From Ferranicluibacter rubi (GTDB lineage Bacteria; Pseudomonadota; Alphaproteobacteria; Rhizobiales; Rhizobiaceae), in NCBI RefSeq assembly GCF_011603255.1, contig NZ_JAANCM010000013.1, positions 62,001-126,000 of the forward strand: a DNA stretch of 64,000 bases. The letters run 5' to 3'. Positions 37,690 to 47,413 of this stretch are shown in pieces. A program made the translations under genes and the position numbers. The number at the start of each line of letters is the position of its first letter. The stretch's first letter is position 1. The notes under the pieces were generated by a model. The model saw only the letters and a program-made list of their open reading frames with translations. It was not told where the DNA came from and searched no databases.

Positions 37690-38379
37690 ATGACGAGGCT
37701 GCGCAAGATCATGCGGAGGCTGTCGATCGGCCTGCCGTTGCTGGTTCTGCTGCTCGCGCTGGCAGCGAGCCTCGGGACCATCGTGCCGCAGCCGCTCTTT
37801 GCATCACGGGAAGGGGAAGGCGGAGAGACGCGGCGCATCCTCGTGCTTTCCAACCCGATCCACACCGATATCGCCATTCCGGTGGATGCGGAAAGCTTGG
37901 CGCGGTTTCCGTTTCTCGGCCAGAGCGGCGTTCCGGTCGATGATCCTGCCGCGCGGTGGATCGTCTTCGGCCGAGGCGGGCGTACCTTCTATCTGGAGAC
38001 ACCGACCTGGGCCGACCTGAAGCCGATGCCGTTGCTGCGCGGGCTGACGCTCGATCGGGCCGTGCTGCATGTGGATGTCGTCGGCGCGCTTGCTGAACCG
38101 TCACTGAGCGTGCAAGGTTTCGAGATCGGACCGGCCGGCTATAAGCGGCTGCTCGACATGATCGCGGCAAGTTTTGCAACGCGGGAAGGGCAGGTCGTGC
38201 CCGTGCCCGATGTGCGCTACGGGCAGAACGACCGGTTCTTCGAGGCCATCGGCTGGTTTACGGCGCTGGCCGGCTGCAACACATGGACGGCGCGGGGGCT
38301 GCGGGCCGCGGGCCTGCGCACAGGATTGTGGAACCCGCTGCCGCTATCGCTCACCTTTTCTCTCACGCAATTCAACTGA
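37690..38379 (+). CDS. TIGR02117/DUF2459 family urease-associated protein
   Basis: A 229-aa protein with one N-terminal membrane anchor or uncleaved leader ([20 protein letters not shown]). The rest is periplasmic, with [17 protein letters not shown] and [20 protein letters not shown], family hallmarks of TIGR02117 (a conserved protein found in urease regions). The His in HTDI and the Cys in GCNTW recall a papain-like amidase layout, which is only a suggestion. Starts at 37666 or 37690 are both possible; neither has a good ribosome site. It lies between ureC and ureE in the operon. Confidence 0.8.
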   Translation: MTRLRKIMRRLSIGLPLLVLLLALAASLGTIVPQPLFASREGEGGETRRILVLSNPIHTDIAIPVDAESLARFPFLGQSGVPVDDPAARWIVFGRGGRTFYLETPTWADLKPMPLLRGLTLDRAVLHVDVVGALAEPSLSVQGFEIGPAGYKRLLDMIAASFATREGQVVPVPDVRYGQNDRFFEAIGWFTALAGCNTWTARGLRAAGLRTGLWNPLPLSLTFSLTQFN

Positions 38380-38390
38380 TCGAGGTCACC

Positions 38391-38957
38391 ATGCCCTATC
38401 GCTCCACCTCCATCGTTTCCCCGGCACCGGCCGATATCACGCCGGTCGCGGTGTTGCGCCTGCCGCACGATCAGCGGCATCTACGGCGCAAGCTCCTGCA
38501 CCTTCCGGATGACGATGTCGTCATGCTGGACCTGAAGCAGGCCGTGATGCTGGCGGATGGCGATGCGCTGGCGCTGGAGGGTGGCGGCTATATCCTCATC
38601 GCCGCCGTGGAGGAGCCGCTCTACGAGATCCTGCCGCGCGACCGGCTTCACCTGATCGAGCTCGCCTGGCATCTCGGCAACCGACACCTGCAGGCCGAAA
38701 TCCGCGAAGACCGTATCGTCATCCTGCGCGATCCGGTCATCCGGGCTATGCTGATCGGGCTCGGCGCGGATGTGAGCGATGTGACGGCGCAGTTCCAGCC
38801 GATGCGCGGCGCTTACCACAGTGGGCATGATCATGGGTCTCACGATCAGAGTGGGCACGAGCATGGGAAGCATGACCACGCCGGGCACAGCCATGACCAC
38901 CATGATCACGACACGCATGGCCATGACGGAAAAGGGCATCACCACCCCCATGACTGA
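38391..38957 (+). CDS. ureE: Urease accessory protein UreE (nickel metallochaperone)
   Basis: A 188-aa nickel-delivery chaperone. The N-terminal peptide-binding domain (about 1-75) and the C-terminal ferredoxin-like domain with the nickel-site segment [14 protein letters not shown] are present. The C-terminus is a tail of 47 residues with 19 histidines (from YHSGHDHG to HHHPHD), a metal-storage sequence longer than in many UreE proteins. GAGG precedes the ATG at 38391. The gene overlaps ureF by eight bases when ureF starts at 38950. Confidence 0.93.
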   Translation: MPYRSTSIVSPAPADITPVAVLRLPHDQRHLRRKLLHLPDDDVVMLDLKQAVMLADGDALALEGGGYILIAAVEEPLYEILPRDRLHLIELAWHLGNRHLQAEIREDRIVILRDPVIRAMLIGLGADVSDVTAQFQPMRGAYHSGHDHGSHDQSGHEHGKHDHAGHSHDHHDHDTHGHDGKGHHHPHD

Positions 38958-39651
38958 CATGCTCAAGGACGGGCAGAAACAGCCATCGGCTTCGGGCGGG
39001 ACGCAGGCCCTGCTCCGGCTGATCACCTGGATGTCGCCGGCCTTCCCCATCGGTGCCTTCTCCTATTCGGCAGGGCTCGAGCAGGCGGTGGCGGATGGCA
39101 GTGTTGCAGATGCGGCCTCGCTTCAGGATTGGTTGTCCGGCGCCATTGCCGAGGGTGCCGTCTGGAACGATGCGGTGCTGTTGGCGGAAAGCTATCGTGC
39201 GACTGAGGACGTCCAGCGGCTTAACGCGGTCGCTTCGCTGGCGGAGGCGATGGCCGGGAGCCGGGAGCGGCAGATGGAAACGATGCTGCAGGGCGAGGCC
39301 TTTATTGCGGCGGCCTCGGCCTGGCCGACGGTCGGCGATGACATGCTTTTGCGGATGGCCTATCCGGTTGCTGTCGGTGCGGTTGCCGGTGCGCATGCGA
39401 CCGGCGCCGAGCCTGCGATTGCAGCCTATCTGCATGCGACGGCATCCAATCAGGTCTCCGTCGCGATCCGCTGCGGCGTCCTCGGGCAGCGTGCCGGGGT
39501 GGCCGTGCTGGCGGCGCTGGAAAGCGAGATCGCGGCGACCGCCGTGCGCGCGGCGGCAAGTTCGCTGGACGATCTCGGCTCTGCGGGACTTCTCGCCGAT
39601 ATCGCCGGTATCCGGCACGAGACGCTGCCCTCGCGGCTGTTCCGCTCGTGA
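38950..39651 (+). CDS. ureF: Urease accessory protein UreF
   Basis: A 233-aa all-helical GTPase-regulating accessory protein that joins UreD and UreG on apo-urease. Family stretches are [20 protein letters not shown] and GLEQAVADG near the N-terminus, and [16 protein letters not shown] later. The ATG at 38950 (MTDMLKDG) overlaps the ureE stop; ATG at 38959, one base after it, would remove three residues. The frame is open upstream, but that stretch is the shadow of the His-rich ureE tail. Confidence 0.93.
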   Translation: MTDMLKDGQKQPSASGGTQALLRLITWMSPAFPIGAFSYSAGLEQAVADGSVADAASLQDWLSGAIAEGAVWNDAVLLAESYRATEDVQRLNAVASLAEAMAGSRERQMETMLQGEAFIAAASAWPTVGDDMLLRMAYPVAVGAVAGAHATGAEPAIAAYLHATASNQVSVAIRCGVLGQRAGVAVLAALESEIAATAVRAAASSLDDLGSAGLLADIAGIRHETLPSRLFRS

Positions 39652-39804
39652 GGGCGGACATAAATTCTTGGCCGTGCGGCATCTCTTCCGCCCGGTCTGG
39701 AGCCTTTTCTGACAAGGACCGGCTCACTCTCTTCGTATCGACGCATCGTCCGACGTCCAGGTGGACCTGCTGACCTCGACATGCGCACCTGAAAGGACAA
39801 TCTC

Positions 39805-40416
39805 ATGGCATCCTCCAATGGCCCCCTCCGCGTCGGCATCGGCGGTCCGGTCGGCTCCGGCAAGACGGCGCTGACGGATAAGCTCTGCAAGGCCATGCGC
39901 GACAGATGGTCGGTCGCGGTGGTCACCAACGACATCTACACGCAGGAAGACGCCGAAGCGCTGGTGCGCATGCAGGCGCTGCCCTCCGACAGGATCGTCG
40001 GCGTGGAGACGGGCGGTTGCCCGCACACGGCCATCCGCGAGGATGCGACGATCAACCTGCAGGCCATCGCCGACCTCAACCGCCGCATTCCCGACCTCGA
40101 CATTGTCTTCATCGAATCCGGCGGCGACAATCTGGCTGCGACCTTCTCGCCCGATCTCGCGGATATCACGCTCTACGTCATCTCCGTCTGCCAGGGCGAG
40201 GAAATCCCCCGCAAGGGCGGCCCCGGCATCACCCGGTCCGATCTTCTCGTCATCAACAAGAAGGACCTCGCCCCATACGTCGGCGCCGACCTCGACGTCA
40301 TGCAGCGCGACGCCGACCGCATGCGCCAGTCCCGTCCGTTCGTGTTCTCGGACATGAAGCGCGGTGAGGGTGTGGAGCGGATCGTGGAGTTTTTGCGGGT
40401 TGAAGGTGGGCTGTAG
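39805..40416 (+). CDS. ureG: Urease accessory protein UreG (GTPase)
   Basis: The 203-aa SIMIBI-class GTPase that powers nickel insertion. The P-loop is [17 protein letters not shown], the metal-binding CPH motif is in [14 protein letters not shown], the Walker B-like stretch is [15 protein letters not shown] and the guanine specificity motif is [26 protein letters not shown] ribosome site precedes the ATG. It is the last gene of the urea operon, 153 bp after ureF; a repeat element follows the stop by about 50 bp. Confidence 0.97.
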   Translation: MASSNGPLRVGIGGPVGSGKTALTDKLCKAMRDRWSVAVVTNDIYTQEDAEALVRMQALPSDRIVGVETGGCPHTAIREDATINLQAIADLNRRIPDLDIVFIESGGDNLAATFSPDLADITLYVISVCQGEEIPRKGGPGITRSDLLVINKKDLAPYVGADLDVMQRDADRMRQSRPFVFSDMKRGEGVERIVEFLRVEGGL

Positions 40417-40464
40417 AGTGGCCGGCTAGCTTTCCGCCCATCCGTTCGGTCGGGGTGCGCGTCT

Positions 40465-40606
40465 GCCCCTCATCTGCCTGCCGGCATCTTCTCCCCGGTT
40501 TGACGGGGAGAAGAGACTTGAGGCACCACTTCACCCCGCATTGAAACGCCGAGCAGGCCACGTCCCCTCGCCCCGCGCGCGGGGAGAGGGCTAGGGTGAG
40601 GGGCTG
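40465..40606. repeat. Repeat family B, copy 1
   Basis: A 140-bp element bounded by CCCCTCATCTGCCTGCCGGC and AGGGCTAGGGTGAGGGGC, with two internal hairpins (CTCCCCGGTTTGACGGGGAG and CCCCGCGCGCGGGG). A second copy in reverse orientation lies at 63778. It occupies the space between ureG and the convergent RND pump gene and may act as a bidirectional terminator. Confidence 0.8.
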
Positions 40607-40628
40607 CCGCGGTGCACAGCCTTACCGT

Positions 40629-43600
40629 CTACTCCGCCGCCAGCGCAGGATGCGTGACCACGGTGCCGCCGACGGCACGGAGGGTGCCGGGGGAGGTGCG
40701 GTTTTCCAAACGGTCGAGGCGGCTCTGCAAGGCTTCGATGGTTTCGGACTGCTCGGCGAGTTTCTCGGTCAACACCACGTTCTCCAGCGGCACTGTTTCT
40801 GCCTCCTTGCTTCCGACGAGGCGGCCGAAGGACCAGCCGAGGAGGCGGGAGAGGTCGTCCATGATCAGGAAGAACGAGGGCACGACGACCAGTGACAGGA
40901 CCGTGGAGACGATGATGCCGCCGATGACGGCGATGGCCATGGGCGCGCGGAACGAGCCGCCTTCGCCGACGCCGAGCGCCGAGGGCAGCATGCCGGCCGA
41001 CATGGCGATGGAGGTCATGATGATCGGCCGGGCGCGCTTGCGGCCCGCCTCCACCATGGCATCGACGCGTTCCATGCCGTGCCGCTTCATCTCGATGGCG
41101 AAATCGACCAGCAGGATGGCGTTCTTGGTGACGATGCCCATCAGCATGAGGATGCCGATGAGGACGGGCATGGAGAGCGCATTGTTGGTGACGATCAGGC
41201 CGAGCGCGACGCCGCCGATGGCGAGCGGTAGCGAGAAGAGAATCGTGAAAGGCTGGATGACGTCCTTGAAGAGAAGGATGAGCACGACGAGCACCAGCAG
41301 CAGGCCGAGCAACATGGCATGGACGAAGCCGGACTGCATTTCTGCCTGAACTTCGGCATCGCCGCTTTCGAGGAAGCGGACGCCTTCGGGCAGGCGGATC
41401 TCGTTTGCCGCATGCTTGAAGCGGTCGGAGGCCGTGTTGAGCGCGACGCCAACGGGAAGGTCCGCGCCCATGGTGACGACGCGGAAGCGGTCGTAGCGCT
41501 TGATGGAGCTCGGGCCTTCCGAATAGGAAATATCGGCGACGCTGGAGATGGGAACGAGCGCGCCGGAGGCCGTCTGGATCTTGAGGTTGCGGATGGCGGC
41601 AAGATCGGTGCGCAGGCCGGTGTCGATCTGCACGCGGATCGGGATCTGGCGGTCGTCGAGCGAGATCTTGGTCAGCGCCGCGTCGATATCGCCGATGGTT
41701 GCGACACGCACGACGTCGGAGAGCTGCGACGTCGTGATGCCGAGGCGCGACATGCGGTCTGCAAGCGGGCGCAGCTGCAGTTCCGGGCGGGGCAGGGCGC
41801 CATCCGGGCTGACATTGGCGAGCGTCGGCTCGTCGCGCAGCTTGGCCTCCAGCAGACCGACCGCTTCGTTCAGGGCAGCGTCGTTGTTGGAGAGGAGGTT
41901 GAAGGCGAGGTCGCGCTCGCCGCGGTCGTTGAGCTTGAGAACGCGAACATCCGGGATGGAATGGATGGCGGCGAAAACCTGGGCCTCGATCTGCGACTGC
42001 GGAATGATGCGGCCTGCCGGCGGCAGCTTCGGCATATATTGCCCGACCAGCGGCAGATTTCCGAGCAGCGTATTGACCAGCTTGTTGACGAGCGAATGGT
42101 CGAGCTTGTCCAGCATGACGGTGATGGTGGCACGGCGAAGCTCGAGGTCGCCCTTCGGCGAGGCGCCGCCGAGCACGAAGATGCCTTCGACGCCCGGGAA
42201 ATCCTTGATCCGGTCGTAGATTTCCGCGCTCGTCCGGTCGGTATCCTCCAGCATGGCATCCGGCGGCAATTCGACCGAGAGCACGATGCGCGAGGCATCT
42301 TCCGGCGGCAGGAAGCTGCCGGGGACGGTAAGAAGCAGCATGACGGAGCCGACGAGGAAAGCGAGCGCCACGGACAAGGTGAGGTAGCGCATGTACCAGC
42401 GCCGCGTGGTGGCGGCGACCAGCCAGGTGTAGCCGCGCATGAACAGGCCGTCACGATCTTCGCCATGCCCGTCGCCATCGCCGGAGCGCATGAGATAGGC
42501 CGCCATGACCGGGGTGATCAGGCGGGCGACCATGAGGGAGAAGAATACGGAGACGGCGACCGTCAGGCCGAACTGGATGAAGTACTGCCCGGGAATGCCC
42601 GGCATGAACGACACCGGCACGAAGACGGCGATGATGGTGAAGGTGGTGGCGATGACGGCAAGGCCGATCTCGTCTGCCGCCTCGATCGACGCCTTATAGG
42701 GCGATTTCCCCATCTTGATGTGGCGGGCGATATTCTCGATCTCGACGATCGCATCGTCCACGAGGATGCCGGTCGCAAGCGTCAAAGCAAGGAACGAGAC
42801 GAGGTTCAGCGAGAAGCCGAGCAGGTCCATGATCCAGAAGGTGGGGATGGCCGACAGCGGCAGGGCGAGGGCGGAAATCAGCGTCGCGCGCCAGTTGCGC
42901 AGGAACAGAAGCACGACGGCCACGGCCAGCAGCGCACCCTCGATCAGCGTGTGAAGGGCGGCTTCATAGTTGCCATAGGTGAAGTAGACGCTGTCGTTAA
43001 TGAGCTGGATCGACACGCCGGGATTGGCGGCGCGGACCGTGTCCAGAGACCTCGCAACGGTTTCGGCGACGCTGACTTCGCTGGCGCCCTTGGAGCGGAA
43101 GACGGCGAAGGTGACGACGGGCGTGCCGTCGAAGCGCGAAAAGCTCTTCGGCTCCTCGTAGGTATCGGTGACGGTGCCGAGTTCCGACAGGCGCACGAAG
43201 CGGCCGTTCGGCATAGCGATCATCGTATCGGCCAGCGCCGAGACCGAGCGGGCGTCGCCGAGCGTGCGGATCGCCTGTTCGCTGCCACCGATCTGCCCGC
43301 GGCCGGAGCCGAGGTCGGTGTTCATCTTGCGCAGTTGCGCGTTCACGTCGGTCGCCGTGATGCCGTAGGAGTTCAGGCGGCTTTCGTTGAGCTCGACGCG
43401 CACCTCACGGTCGGCGCCGCCGTAGCGGTCGATCCGGCCGATGCCGGTCTGGCCCTGCAGCGAGCGCTTCACCGTGTCATCCACGAACCAGCTGATTTCC
43501 TCCAGCGTCATGTCCGGCGCGGAGACGGCGAAGGTCTGGATCGCCTGTCCCTCGACATCGACCTTGGCGACGATCGGCTCCTCGATGCCGGCCGGCAGGT

Positions 43601-43952
43601 CGCCGCGGATGCGGTCGATCGCGTCCTTGGTGTCCTGCACCGCCTGGTTGGTCGGGATCTCGATCTCGAACTGGACGGCGGTCGTCGAAAGCCCGTCGGT
43701 GATGGTCGAGGTGACGTGCTTGACCCCGGCGATGCCGGCCACGGCATCCTCGATCTCCTTGGTGACCTGCGTTTCCAGCTCGGCAGGGGCTGCGCCGCTC
43801 TGCGACACGGCGATGGAGACGATGGGAACGTCGATATTGGGGAAGCGCGTGATCGGCAGCGTGTTGAACGACTGATAGCCGAGGAACATCAGCAGCACAA
43901 AGGTGAGGATCGGTGCGATCGGATTTCGAATGGCCCAGGCCGAAAAGTTCAT
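40629..43952 (-). CDS. RND efflux transporter permease (AcrB/HAE1-like)
   Basis: A 1107-aa inner-membrane proton-driven efflux pump. It has the expected layout: TM1 right after MNFSAWAIRNPIAP, a large periplasmic loop, TM helices 2-6 containing LATGILVDDAIVEIENIARH (with the proton-relay Asp pair in VDDAIV), a second loop and a C-terminal helix block (MGIVTKNAILLVDFAIE). A 40-residue coiled-coil-like tail (EKLAEQSETIEALQSRLDRLEN) follows the last helix, beyond the usual end. It is co-transcribed with the adaptor upstream (26-bp gap). No TolC gene is nearby; substrates are unknown. Confidence 0.93.
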   Translation of the reverse strand: MNFSAWAIRNPIAPILTFVLLMFLGYQSFNTLPITRFPNIDVPIVSIAVSQSGAAPAELETQVTKEIEDAVAGIAGVKHVTSTITDGLSTTAVQFEIEIPTNQAVQDTKDAIDRIRGDLPAGIEEPIVAKVDVEGQAIQTFAVSAPDMTLEEISWFVDDTVKRSLQGQTGIGRIDRYGGADREVRVELNESRLNSYGITATDVNAQLRKMNTDLGSGRGQIGGSEQAIRTLGDARSVSALADTMIAMPNGRFVRLSELGTVTDTYEEPKSFSRFDGTPVVTFAVFRSKGASEVSVAETVARSLDTVRAANPGVSIQLINDSVYFTYGNYEAALHTLIEGALLAVAVVLLFLRNWRATLISALALPLSAIPTFWIMDLLGFSLNLVSFLALTLATGILVDDAIVEIENIARHIKMGKSPYKASIEAADEIGLAVIATTFTIIAVFVPVSFMPGIPGQYFIQFGLTVAVSVFFSLMVARLITPVMAAYLMRSGDGDGHGEDRDGLFMRGYTWLVAATTRRWYMRYLTLSVALAFLVGSVMLLLTVPGSFLPPEDASRIVLSVELPPDAMLEDTDRTSAEIYDRIKDFPGVEGIFVLGGASPKGDLELRRATITVMLDKLDHSLVNKLVNTLLGNLPLVGQYMPKLPPAGRIIPQSQIEAQVFAAIHSIPDVRVLKLNDRGERDLAFNLLSNNDAALNEAVGLLEAKLRDEPTLANVSPDGALPRPELQLRPLADRMSRLGITTSQLSDVVRVATIGDIDAALTKISLDDRQIPIRVQIDTGLRTDLAAIRNLKIQTASGALVPISSVADISYSEGPSSIKRYDRFRVVTMGADLPVGVALNTASDRFKHAANEIRLPEGVRFLESGDAEVQAEMQSGFVHAMLLGLLLVLVVLILLFKDVIQPFTILFSLPLAIGGVALGLIVTNNALSMPVLIGILMLMGIVTKNAILLVDFAIEMKRHGMERVDAMVEAGRKRARPIIMTSIAMSAGMLPSALGVGEGGSFRAPMAIAVIGGIIVSTVLSLVVVPSFFLIMDDLSRLLGWSFGRLVGSKEAETVPLENVVLTEKLAEQSETIEALQSRLDRLENRTSPGTLRAVGGTVVTHPALAAE

Positions 43953-43978
43953 GGCGGGTCGATCCTCGGTTGGTGGCC

Positions 43979-45235
43979 TCAGTTGGTGGCTGTCTTGTCG
44001 GTGGGTGCTGCTGCCTTGACCGGGGTAATGCGGTCGCCATCGCGGACATAGGCGCCGGCCTTTGCCACGACCTCGTCGCCGTCCTTGAGGCCGGAGAGGA
44101 TCTCGATATAGCGGCCGTCCTGAATGCCCGTCTCGACGCGTGCCATCTCGACCACGCCGTCGCGCACCTTGCGCACCACGGTTTCGGTCTTGCCGCTGGT
44201 CACGGCGGTGAGCGGCAGGGCCAGCGCCTGCTTTTCCTCGATCGTGATGTCGGCGTTCGCATACATGCCCACACGCGCTCTTTCCGGCTCGGCGATGCTG
44301 ATGAAGACGGTGCCGAGGCGGGTGTCGGCGTCGACGGTCGGCGAGATCAGGCGGATCGTGCCGTTGAGCGTGACGCTGCTATCCGCAAGCTTCAGCTTGG
44401 CCTTCTGCCCGACTGCGAGCTTCAGAAGATCGCTTTCCGAGATGTCGGCGCGCATTTCCACCGCGCCATCGCGGATGATGGTGAAGAGCGGCTGGCCGGA
44501 GCCCGCGGCAATGGCGCCGACCTTGGCTGTCCGTGCCGAGACCACGCCGGCGACGGGCGCCTTGATGACGGTGCGGGCGAGGCGGAGATCGACATCGGAG
44601 ATCTGGGCTTCGACGACCTTGATGTCGGACTGCGCCACCGCGATCAGTTGCTCGGCCGAGTTGACGCGGGCGAGCGCGGCGGCAGCGGCCGCTTCCGTCT
44701 GGTCGGCAAGCGCTGTCGAGACAGAGCCGGCTTCCCGCAGCTTGGCATTGCGTGCGGAGACGCGGACGGCCTCCTGCGCATTGGCCTGCGCTTCCACCAG
44801 CTGCGCCTGGTACTGGGCGAGCGAGGCGCGCGCCCTGGCAAGGTTCGCCTCATTCTCGCTGCGGGTCAGCAGCAGAGCGTCGTCGTTCAGCGTGGCCATG
44901 GTGCCGTCGGCCTTGACGGTATCGCCGATATCGACGGTGAGACTGCGGATCGACAGGCCTTCGACCAGCGGCTGCACGAAGGTTTCCTCGACGGCCTGGA
45001 TGGTTCCCGTCGCGATGACACGGTCTATGACCGTCCGTATTTCGGCTTTGGTGACGACGATGGAGGGGTAGGCGGTGTCGGGCGCTGCCTGTGTTTCCGT
45101 TTTGGCCGGCGTTGCGTCCTGCGCCAGGGCGTCGCGCGTCAACACGGGTGCCGCCGCCAGCAGAAGCGCCGTCAGAAGTGCGGGAACCCGCGCAGCCGTG
45201 CGCATGCCGTATGCAAACGTACCTTCACCAGCCAT
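43979..45235 (-). CDS. RND efflux periplasmic adaptor subunit
   Basis: A 418-aa membrane-fusion protein. The leader (ARVPALLTALLLAAAPVLTRDALA) directs export with cleavage near AQDATP. The lipoyl-like half motifs are FVQPLVEGLSIRSLTVDIGD and VIKAPVAGVVSARTAKVG, flanking a long helical hairpin (about 130-200) rich in Ala and Glu. Beta-barrel and membrane-proximal domains follow (ADISESDLLKLAVGQ; EKQALALPLTAV). The start at 45235 is chosen for the GAGGACAGG ribosome site. First gene of the two-gene efflux operon. Confidence 0.9.
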   Translation of the reverse strand: MAGEGTFAYGMRTAARVPALLTALLLAAAPVLTRDALAQDATPAKTETQAAPDTAYPSIVVTKAEIRTVIDRVIATGTIQAVEETFVQPLVEGLSIRSLTVDIGDTVKADGTMATLNDDALLLTRSENEANLARARASLAQYQAQLVEAQANAQEAVRVSARNAKLREAGSVSTALADQTEAAAAAALARVNSAEQLIAVAQSDIKVVEAQISDVDLRLARTVIKAPVAGVVSARTAKVGAIAAGSGQPLFTIIRDGAVEMRADISESDLLKLAVGQKAKLKLADSSVTLNGTIRLISPTVDADTRLGTVFISIAEPERARVGMYANADITIEEKQALALPLTAVTSGKTETVVRKVRDGVVEMARVETGIQDGRYIEILSGLKDGDEVVAKAGAYVRDGDRITPVKAAAPTDKTATN

Positions 45236-45476
45236 CGGCCTGTCCTCACTGTCGAAATATGCTGAAAGGCGACTGTGTCGCCTTGCCGCCCCGTCGTCTC
45301 CCGGCACGCGCCACGCCCCCGCGGCACTGCACCCTTGAGCGTCTATACCATCATCCCGTGTCGGATGCTTGTCGAAATGGAGGCGAAGGCCGCCCTCGCA
45401 CGTCGCCGAACCCGCGCAAATGCGGCAGTCTTTACGGTATATGGCGTCGGGATCAGGCATTTTTCAGGCAGAACGC

Positions 45477-45500
45477 AAAACGCGCGACCGAAGCCGCGCG
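45477..45500 (-). terminator. Terminator downstream of the ABC substrate-binding gene
   Basis: Read on the minus strand, CGCGCG-GCTTCGGT-CGCGCG followed by TTTT. It lies about 27 bp after the stop of the binding-protein gene at 45527, closing the minus-strand pyrimidine/hydantoin cluster before the efflux operon. Confidence 0.7.
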
Positions 45501-45526
45501 CTGCCGAATTTGCTCGTGTTGCAGGC

Positions 45527-46519
45527 CTACTTCAGGGCTGCGTCGGTGATCTCGTGCGTCCAGGCGCCGGCCGGCTCCTTGGTGATGACGGGGTCGGAAC
45601 CGCCCTTCATGAGGGATGCGACGGTGCGGGTGTAGTCGGCCTCATCCAGCGCGCCGTTGGAGCCGGCGGTGAGCTTGGCGATCTCGCCCATCATGCGCTT
45701 CTGGTGCTCTTCGGTCTGGGCGCCCGTGGCGTCGTTTTCGAGCACAATGCCGGCGGCTTCGTCCACATGCTCCTCGGCATATTTCCAGCCCTTCATCGAG
45801 GCGCGGACGAACTTGACCATCTTGTCCTTGAAGGCCGGGTCCTTCAGCTTGTCTTCGAGCACGTAGAGACCGTCTTCCAGCGTCGCGACGCCCTGGTCCT
45901 CGTACTTGAAGGTCACGAGGTCTTCGGGCTTGATGCCGGCGTCGAGAACCTGGCCGTACTCGTTATAGGTCATGGTGGAGATGCAGGCGGCCTGCTTCTG
46001 GATCAACGGATCGACGTTGAAGCCCTGCTTCAGCACGGTTACGCCCTCCGGCCCGCCATCCGTCTTCAGGCCGAGCTGGCTCATCCAGGAGAGGAACGGA
46101 TATTCGTTGCCGAAGAACCAGACGCCGAGCGTCTTGCCCTTGAAATCGGCCGGGGTCGCGACGCCGCTCTCCTTGAGGCAGGTCAGCATCATGCCGGATT
46201 TCTTAAAGGGTTGGGCAATGTTGACGAGGGCGACGCCCTTTTCGCGCGTGGCGAGTGCCGACGGCATCCAGTCGACCACGACATCGGCGCCACCGCCGGC
46301 GATGACCTGTGGCGGTGCGATATCCGGCCCGCCCGGCTTGATCTCGACGTCGAGACCTTCCGCCTCGTAGAAGCCCTTGTCCTTGGCGACGTAGTAGCCG
46401 GCGAACTGGGCCTGCGTGACCCATTTCAGCTGCAGCGTTACCTTGTCTGCCGCCATGGCGTCGAAGGCGGCCAGCGTCAGCGCGCTGGACATGAGAAGCG
46501 ATGCGATTGTCCGTTTCAT
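45527..46519 (-). CDS. NMT1/THI5-like ABC transporter substrate-binding protein
   Basis: A 330-aa periplasmic protein of the ThiY/NMT1 family. The signal peptide is MKRTIASLLMSSALTLAAFD followed by AMA. The mature start VTLQLKWVTQAQFAGYYVAKDKGFY is the family hallmark, followed by GADVVVDWMPSAL. Known relatives bind hydroxymethylpyrimidine, riboflavin or other small heterocycles. Clustering with dihydropyrimidinase and carbamoylase genes suggests pyrimidines, dihydropyrimidines or hydantoins as ligand (inference). Last gene of the minus-strand cluster, followed by a terminator. Confidence 0.87.
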   Translation of the reverse strand: MKRTIASLLMSSALTLAAFDAMAADKVTLQLKWVTQAQFAGYYVAKDKGFYEAEGLDVEIKPGGPDIAPPQVIAGGGADVVVDWMPSALATREKGVALVNIAQPFKKSGMMLTCLKESGVATPADFKGKTLGVWFFGNEYPFLSWMSQLGLKTDGGPEGVTVLKQGFNVDPLIQKQAACISTMTYNEYGQVLDAGIKPEDLVTFKYEDQGVATLEDGLYVLEDKLKDPAFKDKMVKFVRASMKGWKYAEEHVDEAAGIVLENDATGAQTEEHQKRMMGEIAKLTAGSNGALDEADYTRTVASLMKGGSDPVITKEPAGAWTHEITDAALK

Positions 46520-46549
46520 GTACGTTCCCTTTGTTATCGTTCGTCTTTT

Positions 46550-47413
46550 TTACGCCCGCCCACCGCGGACGGACGGATGCCAGAAGGTGACGACGCGTTC
46601 CACCAGCGCGACCACACCATAAAACACCGAGCCGGCCAGTGCCGCCACAGCGATTTCCGCCCAGACCATGTCGACATTCATGCGCCCGACCTCGGTGGAG
46701 ATGCGAAAGCCCATGCCGGCGATCGGCGTGCCGAAAAACTCCGCAACGATGGCACCGATCAGCGCCAGCGTCGAGTTGATCTTCAGCGCATTGAAGATGA
46801 AGGGCCAGGCGGCCGGCAGCCGGAGCTTGACGAGCGTCTGGAACCAGGATGCCGCATAGGTCTGCATCAGGTCCTTCTCCATGCTGCTCGCGGCGGCAAG
46901 CCCGGTCACCGTGTTCACCAGCATGGGAAAGAACGTCATGATGACGACGACGGCGACCTTGGAGGGCCAGTCGAAGCCGAACCACATGACCATGATCGGA
47001 GCGATGCCGACGACGGGCAGGGCGGAGACGAAATTGCCGAGCGGCAGCAGGCCCTTCTGCAGGAAGGGCGATCGATCGATGGCGATGGCGACGAGGAAGC
47101 CGAGCCCGCAGCCGGCGACATAGCCGGTGAGCACGGATTTCAGGAACGTCTGGCGGAAATCCGCCCAGAGCGTCGGCAGCGACGAAATGAGGCGCGTCCA
47201 GATCATGGAGGGTGGCGGCAACAGAACCGCCGGTACGGCAAAGCCGCGTACGAATCCTTCCCAGAGGACGAGCAGGCTGACGCCGAAGAGGACCGGTACG
47301 ACAAGCCGGATCGTGCGCTCTGCGGTTTTCGAGGCGAGTTTCTGACGCACAAGCCATTCGTTGAGCGCCCAGGCGGCGAGCCAGAAGAGGATGGCGGGCA
47401 GGATGGCGTTCAT
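46550..47413 (-). CDS. ABC transporter permease (SsuC/TauC/ThiX type)
   Basis: A 287-aa permease with about six membrane helices. It contains the EAA-like loop ASWFQTLVKLRLPAAWPFIFNAL, where the ATPase docks, and the GAIVAEFFGTPIAGMG stretch typical of nitrate/sulfonate/HMP-type permeases. The ATG at 47413 overlaps the preceding permease gene by four bases (ATGA). It forms a heterodimer channel with that protein. The frame is open to 48406, but that part is a shadow of the overlapping gene. Confidence 0.88.
   Translation of the reverse strand: MNAILPAILFWLAAWALNEWLVRQKLASKTAERTIRLVVPVLFGVSLLVLWEGFVRGFAVPAVLLPPPSMIWTRLISSLPTLWADFRQTFLKSVLTGYVAGCGLGFLVAIAIDRSPFLQKGLLPLGNFVSALPVVGIAPIMVMWFGFDWPSKVAVVVIMTFFPMLVNTVTGLAAASSMEKDLMQTYAASWFQTLVKLRLPAAWPFIFNALKINSTLALIGAIVAEFFGTPIAGMGFRISTEVGRMNVDMVWAEIAVAALAGSVFYGVVALVERVVTFWHPSVRGGRA

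Noticed and set aside
41319-44051. 910-codon open frame antisense to the RND pump
   Set aside because: High-GC codon bias of the real gene keeps the opposite frame open; the translated product is low-complexity and matches nothing recognisable.
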